Notes: a model not told the origin generated them from the letters alone. A stretch of DNA of 64,000 bases from Arthrobacter globiformis (GCF_030818015.1 NZ_JAUSZX010000001.1:4526001-4590000); one strand, 5' to 3'. Positions 34,396 through 44,694 are shown, counted from the stretch's first letter. Translations and numbers: made by a program.

Positions 34396-37227
34396 TCAGT
34401 CCTTGTCCCGGAAGGCCGCCGCGAGCTCGCTGCGTGACCGGATTCCCATTTTCCGGTACAGCCGCGTGAGGTGGTACTGCACCGTCTTTTCGGCCAGGAA
34501 CAGGGCCCGGGCTGCCTCCTTGTTGGTTGCCCCCGCAGCCACCAGTTCGGCCACGGCCTGTTCCTGGGCCGTGAGCTGTTGATGGTGGCTGCCCACCGAA
34601 GAGAGCACCGGATCAGCCGGGTCCGGCAGGTTTCCGACGTCCAGGCCTGTCGCCTTCAGCTCGCGGTCGCACCGTTCCACATATGTGGCTGCGCCGAGGG
34701 TGTCATACAGGTCGCGGGCCGCGCGCAGCACTGATGAGGCCAGGCGCCGCTTTCCGGCCCGGCGCATGCTTTGCCCGAACGCGAAACTTATCCGCGCCCG
34801 CAGGTAAGGGCGGTTGAGCCCGCGGAGGTGTCCCAACGCCGCCTCGAAGTGTTCCCTTGCCGTGTCCGGGTCCCCCTGCGCGGCCAGCAGCCGCCCCCGG
34901 GCCCATGCCATGCGGGCCAGGTCCGAAGGGACTTCACGCTCGCGGTGCACTCCTTCAAAAGCGGTAAGGAACGTCTCTGCGGCATCGAGCTTGTCAGTCA
35001 TGACCAGCGCGTTGACGTAGGTGTCCTGCCAAGGCCAGAAGGACACCCGTTGATCGGTCCAGGGGTCCAGCTCAGTCAGCGGTTGCAGGGCAGCCAAGGC
35101 ACTTTCGTAGTCCGCCCGCGCCTCGTGGAAACGGGCGCGTGCCAGGCTGGCCGGGACCTGCATGGCCCGGTAGGTTCCCGGCTGCACCGCGGCCTGCGAA
35201 ACGTAGTAGCGTGCCCGGTCCCAGTCGCCCCGCATGGACCACAGCTCGGCTGCCGTCCAATACAACAGCGGCCGGATCAGCGGCATCCGCGAGGTTTCCA
35301 GCCTGACACTTGCCCGGGAGATGGTGGCGGCGGCCGCATCCCAGTTGCCCAGCACAAGGTGGGTGCGGGCCAGCCAGGCCTCGGCCCACAGGGAGATCCG
35401 CAGCGATCCCCCGCGGTACTCGGTAGGTGCGGCCGACTCAAAGTTCACCAGCGCGGATTCGGCGTTGTCCAGGCGAAGGGCCAGCCAGCCGGCGCCCATC
35501 TGCACCCGCTGCTTCTGGGCGTTCTCGGCTGACTGGGCAGAGGCCCGCTGATAGGAGGCCTCGGCCTCCGATATCCGGCCCTGGGCATAGAGGCCCAGGC
35601 CGTAGATGGCTTCCGACTCGATGTGCGCCGGAGTTCCGGGCTCCGTGAGCGCCATGGCGCGTTCGGCCCAGCCGGTAATCATCGGACCGTCCCAGGAGGC
35701 CACCCCGTGGAGGACGAACCGCTGGGCCACCTGCGCTGCCGCGGCGGGTTCATGCTGCGGATTGCTGGTCCGCCAGGCCATCTCCAGCTGGCTTTCGGCG
35801 CTGTCATTCTGGCCGGACACGGTGGACAGATACCCCAGCACCGAGGAGCGCAAGGGCGACGGCGGCAGGGCATCCACCGCCCCGGCCCAGGCCTGCGCCT
35901 GGGCCACATTGCCGGAGCCGACCAGGGCGTCGACGGCTTTCAGGAGCCGGAGGTTGCGGGCGCGGATATCAGGGGACAGCCGCGAGGCGGAGAACAGCGC
36001 GGTGGAGGCATCCTGCCACGCTCCAACCGTGGCCTGCCGCCGGGCGAACTCTTCCAGTTCCGCGGCCAGGGTTTCGTCTGCGGCCGGGGTGGCGGCAGCG
36101 CGGTGGCCCAGTTGTTCGCCCTCGGACTGGACAGCCTCGGCGGCCTTCCGGTGCAGGGCAATGCGCCGGCTGGGGACGATCTGTTCGTAGACGGCTTCCG
36201 CCGTGCCGGGTTCCAGGAAGACGACGGCGGAGCGGGACTGGTCCACGGACAGTCCGAGCAGCCCGGCTCGGTGCCCCTCATCGAGGGCCGGCATGACGGA
36301 TTCCAGGCCGCCCACCCTGGCCACCTCAGCCAGGCCCGCGCCGGGGCCGAGCACCGATGTGGCCTCAGCGGCGGCGACCAGGGCCGGGGATGCGCCGGCC
36401 AGGACGCTGCGGACCCTGGCGCGCACCCGGGACGTCGGCGGCAATGAAGGAAACCACGACTGCCAGGTCTCCGGGGGCAGCTCACGGAGCAGCTCCACGA
36501 TCGGCTGGGCAATCCCGCCGGTGTGCGTCACCAGCCCATGGGCCGCCGTCGCGCTGAGGTCCAGGCCGAACAGGCTCCGTGCCACGTCCTGGACCTGCTG
36601 CGGCGAAAGGGGCTCCAACGGAATGCGGGCCACCTGGTGGCCGGTGAGGAAGTCGAGCACCCCAGCGGGGACACGCGGCGCATCGACGGGGTTGAGCGTC
36701 AGCAGGAACAGGACCCGCTTGTCGTGCAGCCTGCGCATGACAAAAGTGAGGATGCGCAGGCTCTCCTCGTCGAGTTTGTGGACGTCGTCGACGGCGACCA
36801 CCACGCTGCCGTGCGTCTGCAGGCCTTCGAGATGGGTGCTGAGGGTGGCGGCGTAGTTGACTACCTGGTCGGGGGTCAGGGAGGCGACGGGCCCCGGCGG
36901 CAGGGCCGGACCGCCGTCGTAATCCTTTGCCGTACGGAGCGGCAGGGTACGCATGAGCTGGGAGTAGCCTGCCAGGGCAAACTGCGCCTCCCAGTCGTCC
37001 CCCATGGCCGACAGGACGCGGACGCCACGGGCCGCCGTCCGGCAGTGGTCAAGGAAGAGTTCCAGGAGCGCGGTTTTGCCGGACCCGGAGGGCCCGGACA
37101 GGACAACGGTTCCCACCTTGCCCTTGCGGACGGTCCGGAGGATTTCCAGGAGCTGCTCAAACGCCGCGGCCCGGCCCGCCAGCGGGAAATCCTCCGCCAT
37201 TTCGCCCTGGGTGGAGCCCGCTGTCAT
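34396..37227 (-). CDS. benR: LAL-type LuxR regulator of benzoate genes
   Basis: A 943-residue ATP-binding LuxR regulator. The N-terminal AAA-type ATPase has Walker A GPSGSGKTALLE, then a long helical TPR-like middle, and a C-terminal LuxR HTH (LTAQEQAVAELVAAGATNKEAARALFLAEKTVQYHL region). Large LuxR-type BenR proteins control ben genes in other actinobacteria such as Corynebacterium. ATG 37227 is chosen over the GTG at 37278. The gene follows benD by 59 nt in the same direction, so it may be co-transcribed with the ben operon as a feedback element. Confidence 0.85.
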   Translation of the reverse strand: MTAGSTQGEMAEDFPLAGRAAAFEQLLEILRTVRKGKVGTVVLSGPSGSGKTALLELFLDHCRTAARGVRVLSAMGDDWEAQFALAGYSQLMRTLPLRTAKDYDGGPALPPGPVASLTPDQVVNYAATLSTHLEGLQTHGSVVVAVDDVHKLDEESLRILTFVMRRLHDKRVLFLLTLNPVDAPRVPAGVLDFLTGHQVARIPLEPLSPQQVQDVARSLFGLDLSATAAHGLVTHTGGIAQPIVELLRELPPETWQSWFPSLPPTSRVRARVRSVLAGASPALVAAAEATSVLGPGAGLAEVARVGGLESVMPALDEGHRAGLLGLSVDQSRSAVVFLEPGTAEAVYEQIVPSRRIALHRKAAEAVQSEGEQLGHRAAATPAADETLAAELEEFARRQATVGAWQDASTALFSASRLSPDIRARNLRLLKAVDALVGSGNVAQAQAWAGAVDALPPSPLRSSVLGYLSTVSGQNDSAESQLEMAWRTSNPQHEPAAAAQVAQRFVLHGVASWDGPMITGWAERAMALTEPGTPAHIESEAIYGLGLYAQGRISEAEASYQRASAQSAENAQKQRVQMGAGWLALRLDNAESALVNFESAAPTEYRGGSLRISLWAEAWLARTHLVLGNWDAAAATISRASVRLETSRMPLIRPLLYWTAAELWSMRGDWDRARYYVSQAAVQPGTYRAMQVPASLARARFHEARADYESALAALQPLTELDPWTDQRVSFWPWQDTYVNALVMTDKLDAAETFLTAFEGVHREREVPSDLARMAWARGRLLAAQGDPDTAREHFEAALGHLRGLNRPYLRARISFAFGQSMRRAGKRRLASSVLRAARDLYDTLGAATYVERCDRELKATGLDVGNLPDPADPVLSSVGSHHQQLTAQEQAVAELVAAGATNKEAARALFLAEKTVQYHLTRLYRKMGIRSRSELAAAFRDKD

Positions 37228-37285
37228 GGCCGCAATCCTACCGGAGCGGCCTGGGCGCCCCTGGTGGCGCGCGTCCACACCGGCC

Positions 37286-38113
37286 CTACCCCAGGTCGCC
37301 GCCGGCCACCGGGAGGATGCTGCCGGTCAGGTAGGACGCCTCGTCCGAGGCAAGGAACACGATGGGCGCCGCCTGCTCGTCCAGGGTGCCGTAGCGCTTC
37401 ATGAACGAGGAATCCACCGTCTGGTCAATGATGGTTTGGTACCAGTCCTTCTCAGTGGCGGATTCGGCGTCGGGCCCGCGCTTGACCTTGCGCGGCGGGG
37501 CTTCCGTGCCACCCGGGGCGGTGGCCACCACGCGGATGCCGTGCCCCGCCACCTCCATGGCCAGCGACTGGGTCAGGGCGTTCACGCCACCTTTCGCCGC
37601 GGCATAGGGCACCCGGTGCATTCCCCTGGTGGCTACCGAGGAGACATTCACGATCGTGCCGGAGCCTTGCTCCATCATGGCCGGCAGGACTGCCCGGCAG
37701 GTCCAGAGCGTGGGAAAGAGCGAGCGGCGGATTTCCTTCTCGATCTTGTCCTCGTCGTACTCCTGGTACGGGCGCGCCCAGATGGTGCCGCCCACGTTGT
37801 TGACCAGGACGTCCACGCGCCCGTGGGCCGCTAGCGCGGCCTTGATGGCCTGGGTGGCGCCGGCAAAGGTCTCGAGGTCTGCGGTGACGGACGTGGCCGA
37901 CCCGCCCGAACCCGACGTCTTGGCGGCCTCGTCGATGCCGCGGGCAACATCGTGGACCAGGTCCGCGCGGTCCACCAGGACCACGGCGCCGCCTTCGGCC
38001 CCGATACGCTCGGCCACCTTCTGGCCGATTCCCTGGGCGGCACCGGTGACGACGGCGACCTTGCCGGCGAACCTGCCCGGGGTCACGTATTGCCCGGCGT
38101 ACGGCGCAGCCAT
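37286..38113 (-). CDS. benD: Benzoate cis-diol dehydrogenase
   Basis: A 275-residue SDR enzyme that oxidises the cis-diol of benzoate and decarboxylates it to catechol. It has GAAQGIG near residue 25, NNVGG, catalytic Ser, and YAAAK. Length and the C-terminal VAGGDLG are usual for BenD. Its ATG overlaps the benC stop by one base (TGATG), giving tight translational coupling. Confidence 0.95.
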   Translation of the reverse strand: MAAPYAGQYVTPGRFAGKVAVVTGAAQGIGQKVAERIGAEGGAVVLVDRADLVHDVARGIDEAAKTSGSGGSATSVTADLETFAGATQAIKAALAAHGRVDVLVNNVGGTIWARPYQEYDEDKIEKEIRRSLFPTLWTCRAVLPAMMEQGSGTIVNVSSVATRGMHRVPYAAAKGGVNALTQSLAMEVAGHGIRVVATAPGGTEAPPRKVKRGPDAESATEKDWYQTIIDQTVDSSFMKRYGTLDEQAAPIVFLASDEASYLTGSILPVAGGDLG

Positions 38114-39684
38114 CAGTGTGTGGCCTTGGCGTCGATGGCCCCGACCATTGTCCCCTTGGCATCCTGGGCGTGGGCCATGATGACTTCGCGCAGCCTGGCT
38201 TTGTCCCCGCGTTCAAAGGCGTCGACGACGTCAAGGTGGTCCTGCGTGACGCGTTCGAAGATCGGCGTGCCGGTTTCGAAGGCCGCGGCCATCTGGGCGT
38301 GGACGTCGAGGCGGCGGTAGGACTCCAGGAGCATCGGGTTATCGCAGATCATGAAGAGGTACTCGTGGAATTCCTCGTTGGTGCGTGCGAACTCCTCGGG
38401 ATCGGTGATGTTCCCGCCCTGTACCGAGCGGGTGGTGGCTTCGGCCAGACGGCGGAACTGGTGCAGTTGCTCTTCGCTGAGCCTTCCCAGCAGCAGTTCG
38501 CTGACCGCAAGCTCCAGGCCCATGCGGGCATCGAGCTGGGCGAAGCTGTCCTCCTTGCGGAAATCCAGCCGGCCGGTCTCCAGCGAGGACACGGCCTCGC
38601 CGCGGGTCATGGTGTCGCCGTCGGCCTGGATCTTCTCGGCCGGAGCCGGGGCGCCCGTTTCCGCGTCGCCCCCGGTGGTCTCCTTCGGTGCGAAACGTTC
38701 GAAGTAGAAGTTGGCGGGCTTGATGCCTTCGGTGTCCAGCCACTTGGAGACGGCATTGACCATGGGCGGCGGCCCACAGAGGTAGATGTCCACGTCGCCG
38801 TCGTTGAGGTGCTTCGGTTCGATGATCTGCGTGACGTAGCCGGTGTGCGGTGCGGAGGTGCCGGGCTCGGAGGCGATGTAGTCCCAGGTGAAGCCGGGCA
38901 GCTTCGCCTCGTAGGCGCGCAGCCAGTCCAGGCCCACGATGTCCGCTTCGCGGGTGAGCCCGTAAATGAGGTGGACCGGGGCGGACGGCGGGTTTTCCGC
39001 GAGCTTTTCCAAGATGGACAGTAGCGGGGCCAGCCCGGTGCCGCCGGCCAGGAGCAGCAGGGGCCGCTTGGGCTCACGCAGGAAGAACGACCCGTACGGC
39101 CCCGTGAACTCGATGGCGTCGCCTACGGCGGCGCGGTCGCGCAGGTACTCGGACATGGCGCCCTGCGGAGTCACACGGACCATGAAGGACGCGTCCTGGA
39201 CCTCGGGACCGCTGCTGAAGGAGTAGGAGCGCTCGGCATCCGTGCCGGGAACCTTGAGGTTGACGTACTGGCCGGGGAGGAAGGCCAGCGCATCCCGGTT
39301 GTCCACCTCCAGGGTGAAGGACACCGTGGTGTCCGTATGCCGGTTGAGCTCCTTGATGGTGGAGGCGAAGGACGCGGCTGCAGTCTTCGCCGATTCCGAC
39401 GTGGCCGGGATTTGGATGGCCAGGTCGGACTCCGGAACGGCCTGGCATGTCAGCAGATAGCCCTTTTCGAGTTCCTCCTCGGTCATGGCGTCGTCGATGT
39501 AGTCGCCCGGGTCGAAGGAGCCGGAATCGCAGAACGCCTTGCAGGTGCCGCAGGCACCGTCGCGGCAGTCCGACGGGATGTTGATGCGCGCCTTGTAGGC
39601 GGCATCCATGACGGTCTCATAGTCGCCGACCTTGATGACTTTGGTGACGCCGTCTTCGAAGCTGAGGGCTACTTTGTGGCCCAT
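38113..39684 (-). CDS. benC: Benzoate dioxygenase reductase with fused FCD domain
   Basis: A 523-residue reductase. Residues 1-100 are a plant-type [2Fe-2S] ferredoxin with Cys 40, 45, 48 and 80. About 105-335 form the FAD/NADH module, with RSYSFSS near 152 and GGTGLAP near 214. After a 45-residue Ala/Pro/Glu linker, residues 383-515 read as an FCD domain, the metal- and ligand-binding half of GntR regulators, with His 440, 483 and 505 in the usual places and no HTH. The classical BenC is about 340 residues. ATG 39684 has AGGAGG five bases upstream. The reductase function is secure; the role of the FCD part is unknown. Confidence 0.93.
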   Translation of the reverse strand: MGHKVALSFEDGVTKVIKVGDYETVMDAAYKARINIPSDCRDGACGTCKAFCDSGSFDPGDYIDDAMTEEELEKGYLLTCQAVPESDLAIQIPATSESAKTAAASFASTIKELNRHTDTTVSFTLEVDNRDALAFLPGQYVNLKVPGTDAERSYSFSSGPEVQDASFMVRVTPQGAMSEYLRDRAAVGDAIEFTGPYGSFFLREPKRPLLLLAGGTGLAPLLSILEKLAENPPSAPVHLIYGLTREADIVGLDWLRAYEAKLPGFTWDYIASEPGTSAPHTGYVTQIIEPKHLNDGDVDIYLCGPPPMVNAVSKWLDTEGIKPANFYFERFAPKETTGGDAETGAPAPAEKIQADGDTMTRGEAVSSLETGRLDFRKEDSFAQLDARMGLELAVSELLLGRLSEEQLHQFRRLAEATTRSVQGGNITDPEEFARTNEEFHEYLFMICDNPMLLESYRRLDVHAQMAAAFETGTPIFERVTQDHLDVVDAFERGDKARLREVIMAHAQDAKGTMVGAIDAKATH

Positions 39685-39808
39685 GGGGTCCTCCTGACTG
39701 GCCGGGCGCGTCGTCGCGGCCCGGGAAAAAGTTGTGGCGTGCCCGGCGGGCACGGGGTGGGAGCCGCCGTGCGGCGCCCGTATGTCCCGGGCGCCGGTTG
39801 CGGGCAGG

Positions 39809-40345
39809 TCAGATCATGTAGACGTCCACCACGTGGTGGATGTAGTCGTTCTTCAGGACCACCTTCTTCTTCAGGATCACCGGCTGCGGACCGGACAGGT
39901 CCACCGTGTAGTAGCTGGTGCCGAAGTAGGTGTCCGTCGTGTTGTAGCGGAAGTAGAGGGTGAACCAGTTGAAGCGCACCTCCACCTTGCCGCCGTCGTT
40001 CGCCAAAACCTCGACGTCCGTGATGTTGTGGCCCGTGCGCGGCTCCGGGAGGGAGGTGGCCGAAGACCTGTCGGTCTTGATCCGGAACACCCGGTCCTCG
40101 ATGCCGCCGCGGTTGTCGTAGTAGATCAGGGAGATCTCGTTCTGGGGATCCTGCGTCAGCTGGTCGTCCACGTCCCACGCCGGCATCCAGAATTCGGAGT
40201 CCGGGTGGTAGCACTCCAGCCATTCATCGAACTGGCGGTCGTCCAGCAGCCGGGCTTCCCGGTAAAGGAACGCCCGGACGGTTTCGAGGGTCGCAATGTC
40301 CTCCGCAGTCTTTAGGACCGGGGCGGTGTGGGTCAGGTTGGTCAT
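39809..40345 (-). CDS. benB: Benzoate 1,2-dioxygenase small subunit
   Basis: A 178-residue beta subunit of the ring-hydroxylating dioxygenase. Typical features are FLYREARLLDDRQFDEWLECY near the N terminus and the C-terminal KKKVVLKNDYI. ATG 40345 is chosen because the upstream extension is Arg/Pro-rich and unlike BenB. It lies 35 nt after benA and 124 nt before benC. Confidence 0.95.
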   Translation of the reverse strand: MTNLTHTAPVLKTAEDIATLETVRAFLYREARLLDDRQFDEWLECYHPDSEFWMPAWDVDDQLTQDPQNEISLIYYDNRGGIEDRVFRIKTDRSSATSLPEPRTGHNITDVEVLANDGGKVEVRFNWFTLYFRYNTTDTYFGTSYYTVDLSGPQPVILKKKVVLKNDYIHHVVDVYMI

Positions 40346-40380
40346 GGGTTCTGCGCTCTCTGTGGTTCCGGCGGGCTCTG

Positions 40381-41766
40381 TCAGGCGGTGACGGGGACGG
40401 ATTCCAGCGCCGAACGCTCCTCTTCCTCCGCAAGGGCCCGGTCCATGACTTCCTTCCAGTACCCGTGCTGGATGGGGTAGAGCCCTTCGTCTTCGGTGCG
40501 CACGCCGGAGGCGATCACCCGGGTCATGCCCAGTGCCTGAGCCTGCTCGTCCGGGCCGGTGATCTCGTGGGTGGAGCCGCGGGTCATGTCGTTCCACGGG
40601 GCGCTGGTGGCCCAGTAGGTCTTGTTGCAGGAGCGGAATTCCTCCAGGTCGTCCGGTGTGGCCATGCCCGTGGCGTTGAAGAAGTCCTCGTACTGGCGGA
40701 TCCGCTTGGAACGGTTCTCCTGCGACTCCCCCTTGGGGGCGATGCAGTAGATGGTCACCTCTGTCTGGTCAGCGGAAATCGGCCGGAAGTGGCGGATCTG
40801 CGAGGAGAACTGGTCCATGATGTAGACGTTCGGATACAGGCAGAGGTTGCGGGAGATGTTGATCATGAAGTTGGCCATCTCCTCGCCGTACTTGGCCACA
40901 AGCTCGTCGCGGCGGTCCCACAACGGGCGGTCCTGGGGGTTGGTCCATTCCTGCCACAGCAGCAGGTGCCCGTGGTCGTAGGAGTAGAAGCCGCCTTTGA
41001 CCTTGCCCCACTTGCCGGCGTCCATGGCCTTGGTCTTGTTGGCGGAGTCACCGGCGCTGCGGCGGGCAGTGGTCGCCGCGTAGTTCCAGTGCACGGCCGT
41101 GACGTGGTAGCCGTCGGCGCCGTTCTCGGCCTGGACCTTCCAGTTGCCGTCGTAGGTGTAGGTGGAGGAACCGCGCAGCACCTCCAGGCCCTCGGGCGAC
41201 TGGTCGACGATCGAGTCGATGACCTTGGTGGCATCGCCCAGGTGCACCTCGAGCGGGAGCACGTCAACCTTCAGCGAGCCGAACAGGAAGCCGCGGTAGG
41301 ACTCGAAGCGGGCCACCTTGGTGAGGTCGTGCGAGCCTTCCTTGTTGAAGGTCTCGGGGTACCCGGCGTTCCGGGAATCCTTGACCTTCAGCAGCTCACC
41401 GGAGTTCTTGAAGGTCCACCCGTGGAACGGGCAGGTGAAGGTGGTGCGGTTGTCCGTCTTGCGGCGGCACAGCATGGCGCCCCGGTGCGAACAGGCATTG
41501 ACGAGGCAGTTCAGCTTCCCGTCCTTGTCCCGGGTGATCACCACGGGGGTGCGGCCGATGTAGGTGGTGAAGTAGTCGCCCACGTTGGGTATCTGCGACT
41601 CGTGGGCGAGGTACACCCAGTTGCCTTCGAAGATGTGCTTCATCTCGAGTTCGAAGATCTCCTGGTCAGTGAAGATCTCGCGCTTGGCCCGGATGACACC
41701 GTTCTCGCGGTCGTCGATCACGGCGTCGGCAAGGACCTCGCGGGCATGGATCAGGTTCTCGGTCAT
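40381..41766 (-). CDS. benA: Benzoate 1,2-dioxygenase large subunit
   Basis: A 461-residue Rieske oxygenase alpha subunit. The Rieske cluster ligands are Cys 92, His 94, Cys 112 and His 115. The mononuclear iron His pair is in [12 protein letters not shown], and the carboxylate partner lies further on. Together with BenB and BenC it inserts both oxygen atoms into benzoate. ATG 41766 has AAGGAG seven bases upstream. It is the first gene of benABCD and is divergent from catA. Confidence 0.96.
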   Translation of the reverse strand: MTENLIHAREVLADAVIDDRENGVIRAKREIFTDQEIFELEMKHIFEGNWVYLAHESQIPNVGDYFTTYIGRTPVVITRDKDGKLNCLVNACSHRGAMLCRRKTDNRTTFTCPFHGWTFKNSGELLKVKDSRNAGYPETFNKEGSHDLTKVARFESYRGFLFGSLKVDVLPLEVHLGDATKVIDSIVDQSPEGLEVLRGSSTYTYDGNWKVQAENGADGYHVTAVHWNYAATTARRSAGDSANKTKAMDAGKWGKVKGGFYSYDHGHLLLWQEWTNPQDRPLWDRRDELVAKYGEEMANFMINISRNLCLYPNVYIMDQFSSQIRHFRPISADQTEVTIYCIAPKGESQENRSKRIRQYEDFFNATGMATPDDLEEFRSCNKTYWATSAPWNDMTRGSTHEITGPDEQAQALGMTRVIASGVRTEDEGLYPIQHGYWKEVMDRALAEEEERSALESVPVTA

Positions 41767-42091
41767 GGCGTGCTCCTTCATTGGAGATTGCTGGACGGAT
41801 GGGCGGAGGTCCACTCGGGAAGAGGCTTCGGCGGCGGACGTTGTCCAGCAATTCTTGCTGCTCGTGACTAGCCTCACATCAGGCAAATACCTAGGTTCCA
41901 CCAAGGGTGTCTTTATGTACCGATAATGACTCAAAAGACGCCTAGTTGATATTTGTAGCGTCCTTATCTGCGGGCCTACGATTGAGACCGAGATCACGCG
42001 GTGCGGCGCAGGATAAACGACTGGCCCCGCAGCCCGCGTCGGGTGCAGGAGCCCTTCCTGTCCCCAATCAATGAGGAAGGTGGACATCGTC
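41767..42091. promoter_or_regulatory. benA-catA divergent control region
   Basis: A 325-nt gap controlling both directions. GGTGTCTTT at 41906-41914 and AAAGACGCC at 41934-41942 form a widely spaced inverted repeat with one mismatch, 140 nt before benA. It is a candidate regulator site. No other clear motif. Confidence 0.5.
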
Positions 42092-42973
42092 ATGACCCAA
42101 ACCCCAACGGACAGCCGTACGGAAAACGAAGGCACCGCCGTCGAAGCAGGCACCAAGGCAACCGAGCGGTTCGCGGCGTCGGGCAAGCTCTCCAAGGTGG
42201 AAGTGTCCAAGGAACGGGTGAGCCTGCTGGCCGGCGCGCTGATCAAGGCCGCCAACGACATCGTCGTCGAGCACCAGGTCACCTACGAGGAGTACAACGC
42301 GCTCAAAGCCTGGCTGATCAAGGTTGGGACGGACGGTGAATGGCCGCTGTTCCTCGACGTCTGGCTTGAGCACACCGTTGAGGACGTCAACTCCCAGGAC
42401 CGTCCCGGCACCGTGGGCACCATTGAGGGCCCCTACTACGTTCCCAATTCTCCGGAACTTCAGACGCCCGCCACCGTTGAAATGCGCGACGGCGAAGAGG
42501 GCACCCCGCTTCGCTTCAGCGGCCAGTTCACCGACACCGAAGGCAACCCCATCCAGGGTGCCCAGGTGGAGATCTGGCACGCGGACGCCGCCGGCTTCTA
42601 CTCCCAGTACGCCCCCGGCCTGCCCGAGTGGCTCTTCCGGGCCACCGTCAAGGCCTCGGACGACGGCCGGTTCGAAATCAACACGATGCGTCCGGCGCCC
42701 TACCAGATCCCCACGGACGGGGCCTGCGGGCAGCTGATCAGTGCCGCGGGCTGGCACGCCTGGCGTCCGGCGCACATCCACATCAAGGTGTCCGCACCGG
42801 GCTACGAGCCGGTAACCCAGCAGCTGTACTTCCCCGGCGACCCCCACAACGCTGACGACATCGCCTCGGCAGTCAAGCCTGAACTGATGCTGGACCCCCG
42901 TCCCCGCACCGACGGAAAGGGCGAGGAAGTAGTTTATGACTACGTCCTGGCCAAACAGGGCCAGAAGAAGTAG
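42092..42973 (+). CDS. catA: Catechol 1,2-dioxygenase
   Basis: A 293-residue intradiol dioxygenase that opens catechol to cis,cis-muconate. Its non-heme iron ligands are two Tyr (GPYYVP and the PAPYQIP region) and two His (AHIHIKV). It has the helical N-terminal dimerisation domain of the family and ends in the usual [12 protein letters not shown] tail. ATG 42092 is preferred to ATG 42071 because the AGGAAGG site lies between them. It is divergent from benA and has its own terminator. Confidence 0.96.
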   Translation: MTQTPTDSRTENEGTAVEAGTKATERFAASGKLSKVEVSKERVSLLAGALIKAANDIVVEHQVTYEEYNALKAWLIKVGTDGEWPLFLDVWLEHTVEDVNSQDRPGTVGTIEGPYYVPNSPELQTPATVEMRDGEEGTPLRFSGQFTDTEGNPIQGAQVEIWHADAAGFYSQYAPGLPEWLFRATVKASDDGRFEINTMRPAPYQIPTDGACGQLISAAGWHAWRPAHIHIKVSAPGYEPVTQQLYFPGDPHNADDIASAVKPELMLDPRPRTDGKGEEVVYDYVLAKQGQKK

Positions 42974-43000
42974 CACGCAAACCGGGAGATCCCCCCCAAA

Positions 43001-43044
43001 CGGAGGCGCTCCGGAGCTGATGCTTCGGAGCGCCTCCGGTTTTT
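43001..43044 (+). terminator. catA terminator
   Basis: A 13-bp GC-rich stem, CGGAGGCGCTCCG with CGGAGCGCCTCCG, 12-nt loop, followed by GTTTTT: a textbook intrinsic terminator. It lies directly before benE, so benE is probably transcribed by read-through or its own promoter. Confidence 0.85.
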
Positions 43045-43065
43045 CCGCGCCAGCCAGGAGTTCCG

Positions 43066-44349
43066 ATGAGCCATCCCCGCCCCGACCTGCCCGCCACGTC
43101 CGTCGGATCAGCCGCGCTGGCGCCTGAGCCGGAACCCTTACTGGAACGCCCGACGGTCCGGCCCGCAGGCCCGCGCCGGATTCTTCGCGACCTGGGCCTG
43201 TCCTATGTCTCCAACGGGGCCATCGGGCTCATTTTCGCGGCGTCCGGACCCATCGCCGTCACCCTGGCCGTCGGAACGGCGGGCGGCCTGACCCAGGGCC
43301 AGCTGTCGTCCTGGGTTTTTGGCATTTTCTTTTCCGGCGGGGCGGCCACGCTGCTGATGTCACTCATTTACCGGCAGCCCCTGGGCTTCGCCTGGTCCAT
43401 CCCCGGCACGGTTCTCCTGGGACCTTCCCTGCAGCACCTGCCCTTCCCCGAAGTCGTCGGGGCCTTCTTCACCTCCGGCGTGCTGATCCTCGCCCTGGGC
43501 GCCACCGGGGTGGTGCGCAAAGCCATGGCGCTGGCGCCCATGCCGATCGTGATGGCCATGGTGGCCGCGGTGTTCCTGAAGTTCGGCACGGACATCGTCG
43601 CCTCCACCCAGGACAACCCGGCCGTGGCTGCCCCGATGGTGGCCGCGTTCCTGGTGCTTACTGCCGTTCCCATGCTCGGCAGGTATCTGCCGCCGGTCCT
43701 GGGCACGCTGGTGGCAGGCTGCATCGCCGTGGCTGCCAGCGGCCAGTTCAACCTTTCACACGGCGGACCGCTTCTGGCCACCCCGGTTTTCACCGCGCCT
43801 GAATTCACGTCGGCTGCCCAGCTCGAGCTGGTGGTTCCCCTGGCCCTCACCGTGCTGTTCGTTCAAAACGGCCAGGGCATCGCCGTCCTCCGCGCCGCCG
43901 GCCACCATCCGCCGGTGAATGCCTTCGCCATTGCGTCCGGCGCCTTCTCGGTACTGAACGCAGGGTTCGGGGCCGTTTCGGCCTGCGTCACAGGTCCCAC
44001 CAACGCCCTGTTGACGTCGTCAGGGAAGCTCCAGCGCCAATACACGGCCGCCGTGGCGTACGGCCTGCTGGCCCTGGTGTTCGCAGCGTTTGCCCCCACC
44101 CTGACCCGGCTGATGCTGGCCGCGCCCAAGGAGTTCGTCCTGGCGCTGGGTGGCATCGCGATGCTGCGGGCCCTCCAGCAGGCCTTCGTCACAGCCTTCG
44201 CAACCAGCTTCACCCTGGGCTCGCTGGTGACGTTCGTGGTGACCATCTCCGGCATGAACCTCTTCAACATCCATGCAGCCTTCTGGGGCCTGGTGATTGG
44301 CTACGGGGTGTCCAGGCTTCTTGAGCAGAGGGACCATTTGGGTCTCTAA
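43066..44349 (+). CDS. benE: Benzoate/H+ symporter, BenE family
   Basis: A 427-residue membrane permease with about twelve helices. BenE family features are the YVSNGAIGLIFAASGP start, the SIPGTVLLG segment, and the TGPTNALL segment. An N-terminal extension of about 40 residues is Pro-rich and cytosolic. It gives the cluster a second benzoate uptake route besides the MFS permease. AGGAG precedes the ATG. Confidence 0.93.
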   Translation: MSHPRPDLPATSVGSAALAPEPEPLLERPTVRPAGPRRILRDLGLSYVSNGAIGLIFAASGPIAVTLAVGTAGGLTQGQLSSWVFGIFFSGGAATLLMSLIYRQPLGFAWSIPGTVLLGPSLQHLPFPEVVGAFFTSGVLILALGATGVVRKAMALAPMPIVMAMVAAVFLKFGTDIVASTQDNPAVAAPMVAAFLVLTAVPMLGRYLPPVLGTLVAGCIAVAASGQFNLSHGGPLLATPVFTAPEFTSAAQLELVVPLALTVLFVQNGQGIAVLRAAGHHPPVNAFAIASGAFSVLNAGFGAVSACVTGPTNALLTSSGKLQRQYTAAVAYGLLALVFAAFAPTLTRLMLAAPKEFVLALGGIAMLRALQQAFVTAFATSFTLGSLVTFVVTISGMNLFNIHAAFWGLVIGYGVSRLLEQRDHLGL

Positions 44350-44694
44350 GTCGGCCAACCTGCAGCGTCGTCCGCGTACAGGCCCATCCCGGCTTACGTG
44401 ACCGGGATCCATCAACTCCTCCTCCCACAAGGCCAGGTCCTGAGTGCGGGACAGCTGGAGTATCGCGGCAAACCGCGGCTAATGATGATGCCGGGGCAAT
44501 CACCCAGTTCAGTCAACGCGACTTTACGCCGCCAGCCGCGACGCGGTGATCGAAAAGCCCCGCAGGTTCGGCTCCAAAACCGTTCGGGCCGCGGTGGCTG
44601 CCAGTAAGCCCTGGATCCGGGCGGCAAGAATCCGTGAACAGAGAGCTATGGAGTTTCGGCGTTAGGTGGCGGCGTTTTGTATCGCTTCGTGTCG

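Noticed and set aside
41919..41945. A GATAATGACTC-like sequence resembling the repeat in reverse orientation
   Set aside because: Only about nine bases match the core (the reverse of CATTATCGG), the flanks do not match, and it lies inside the benA control region. Counted as chance, so the same-orientation rule of the sites stands.
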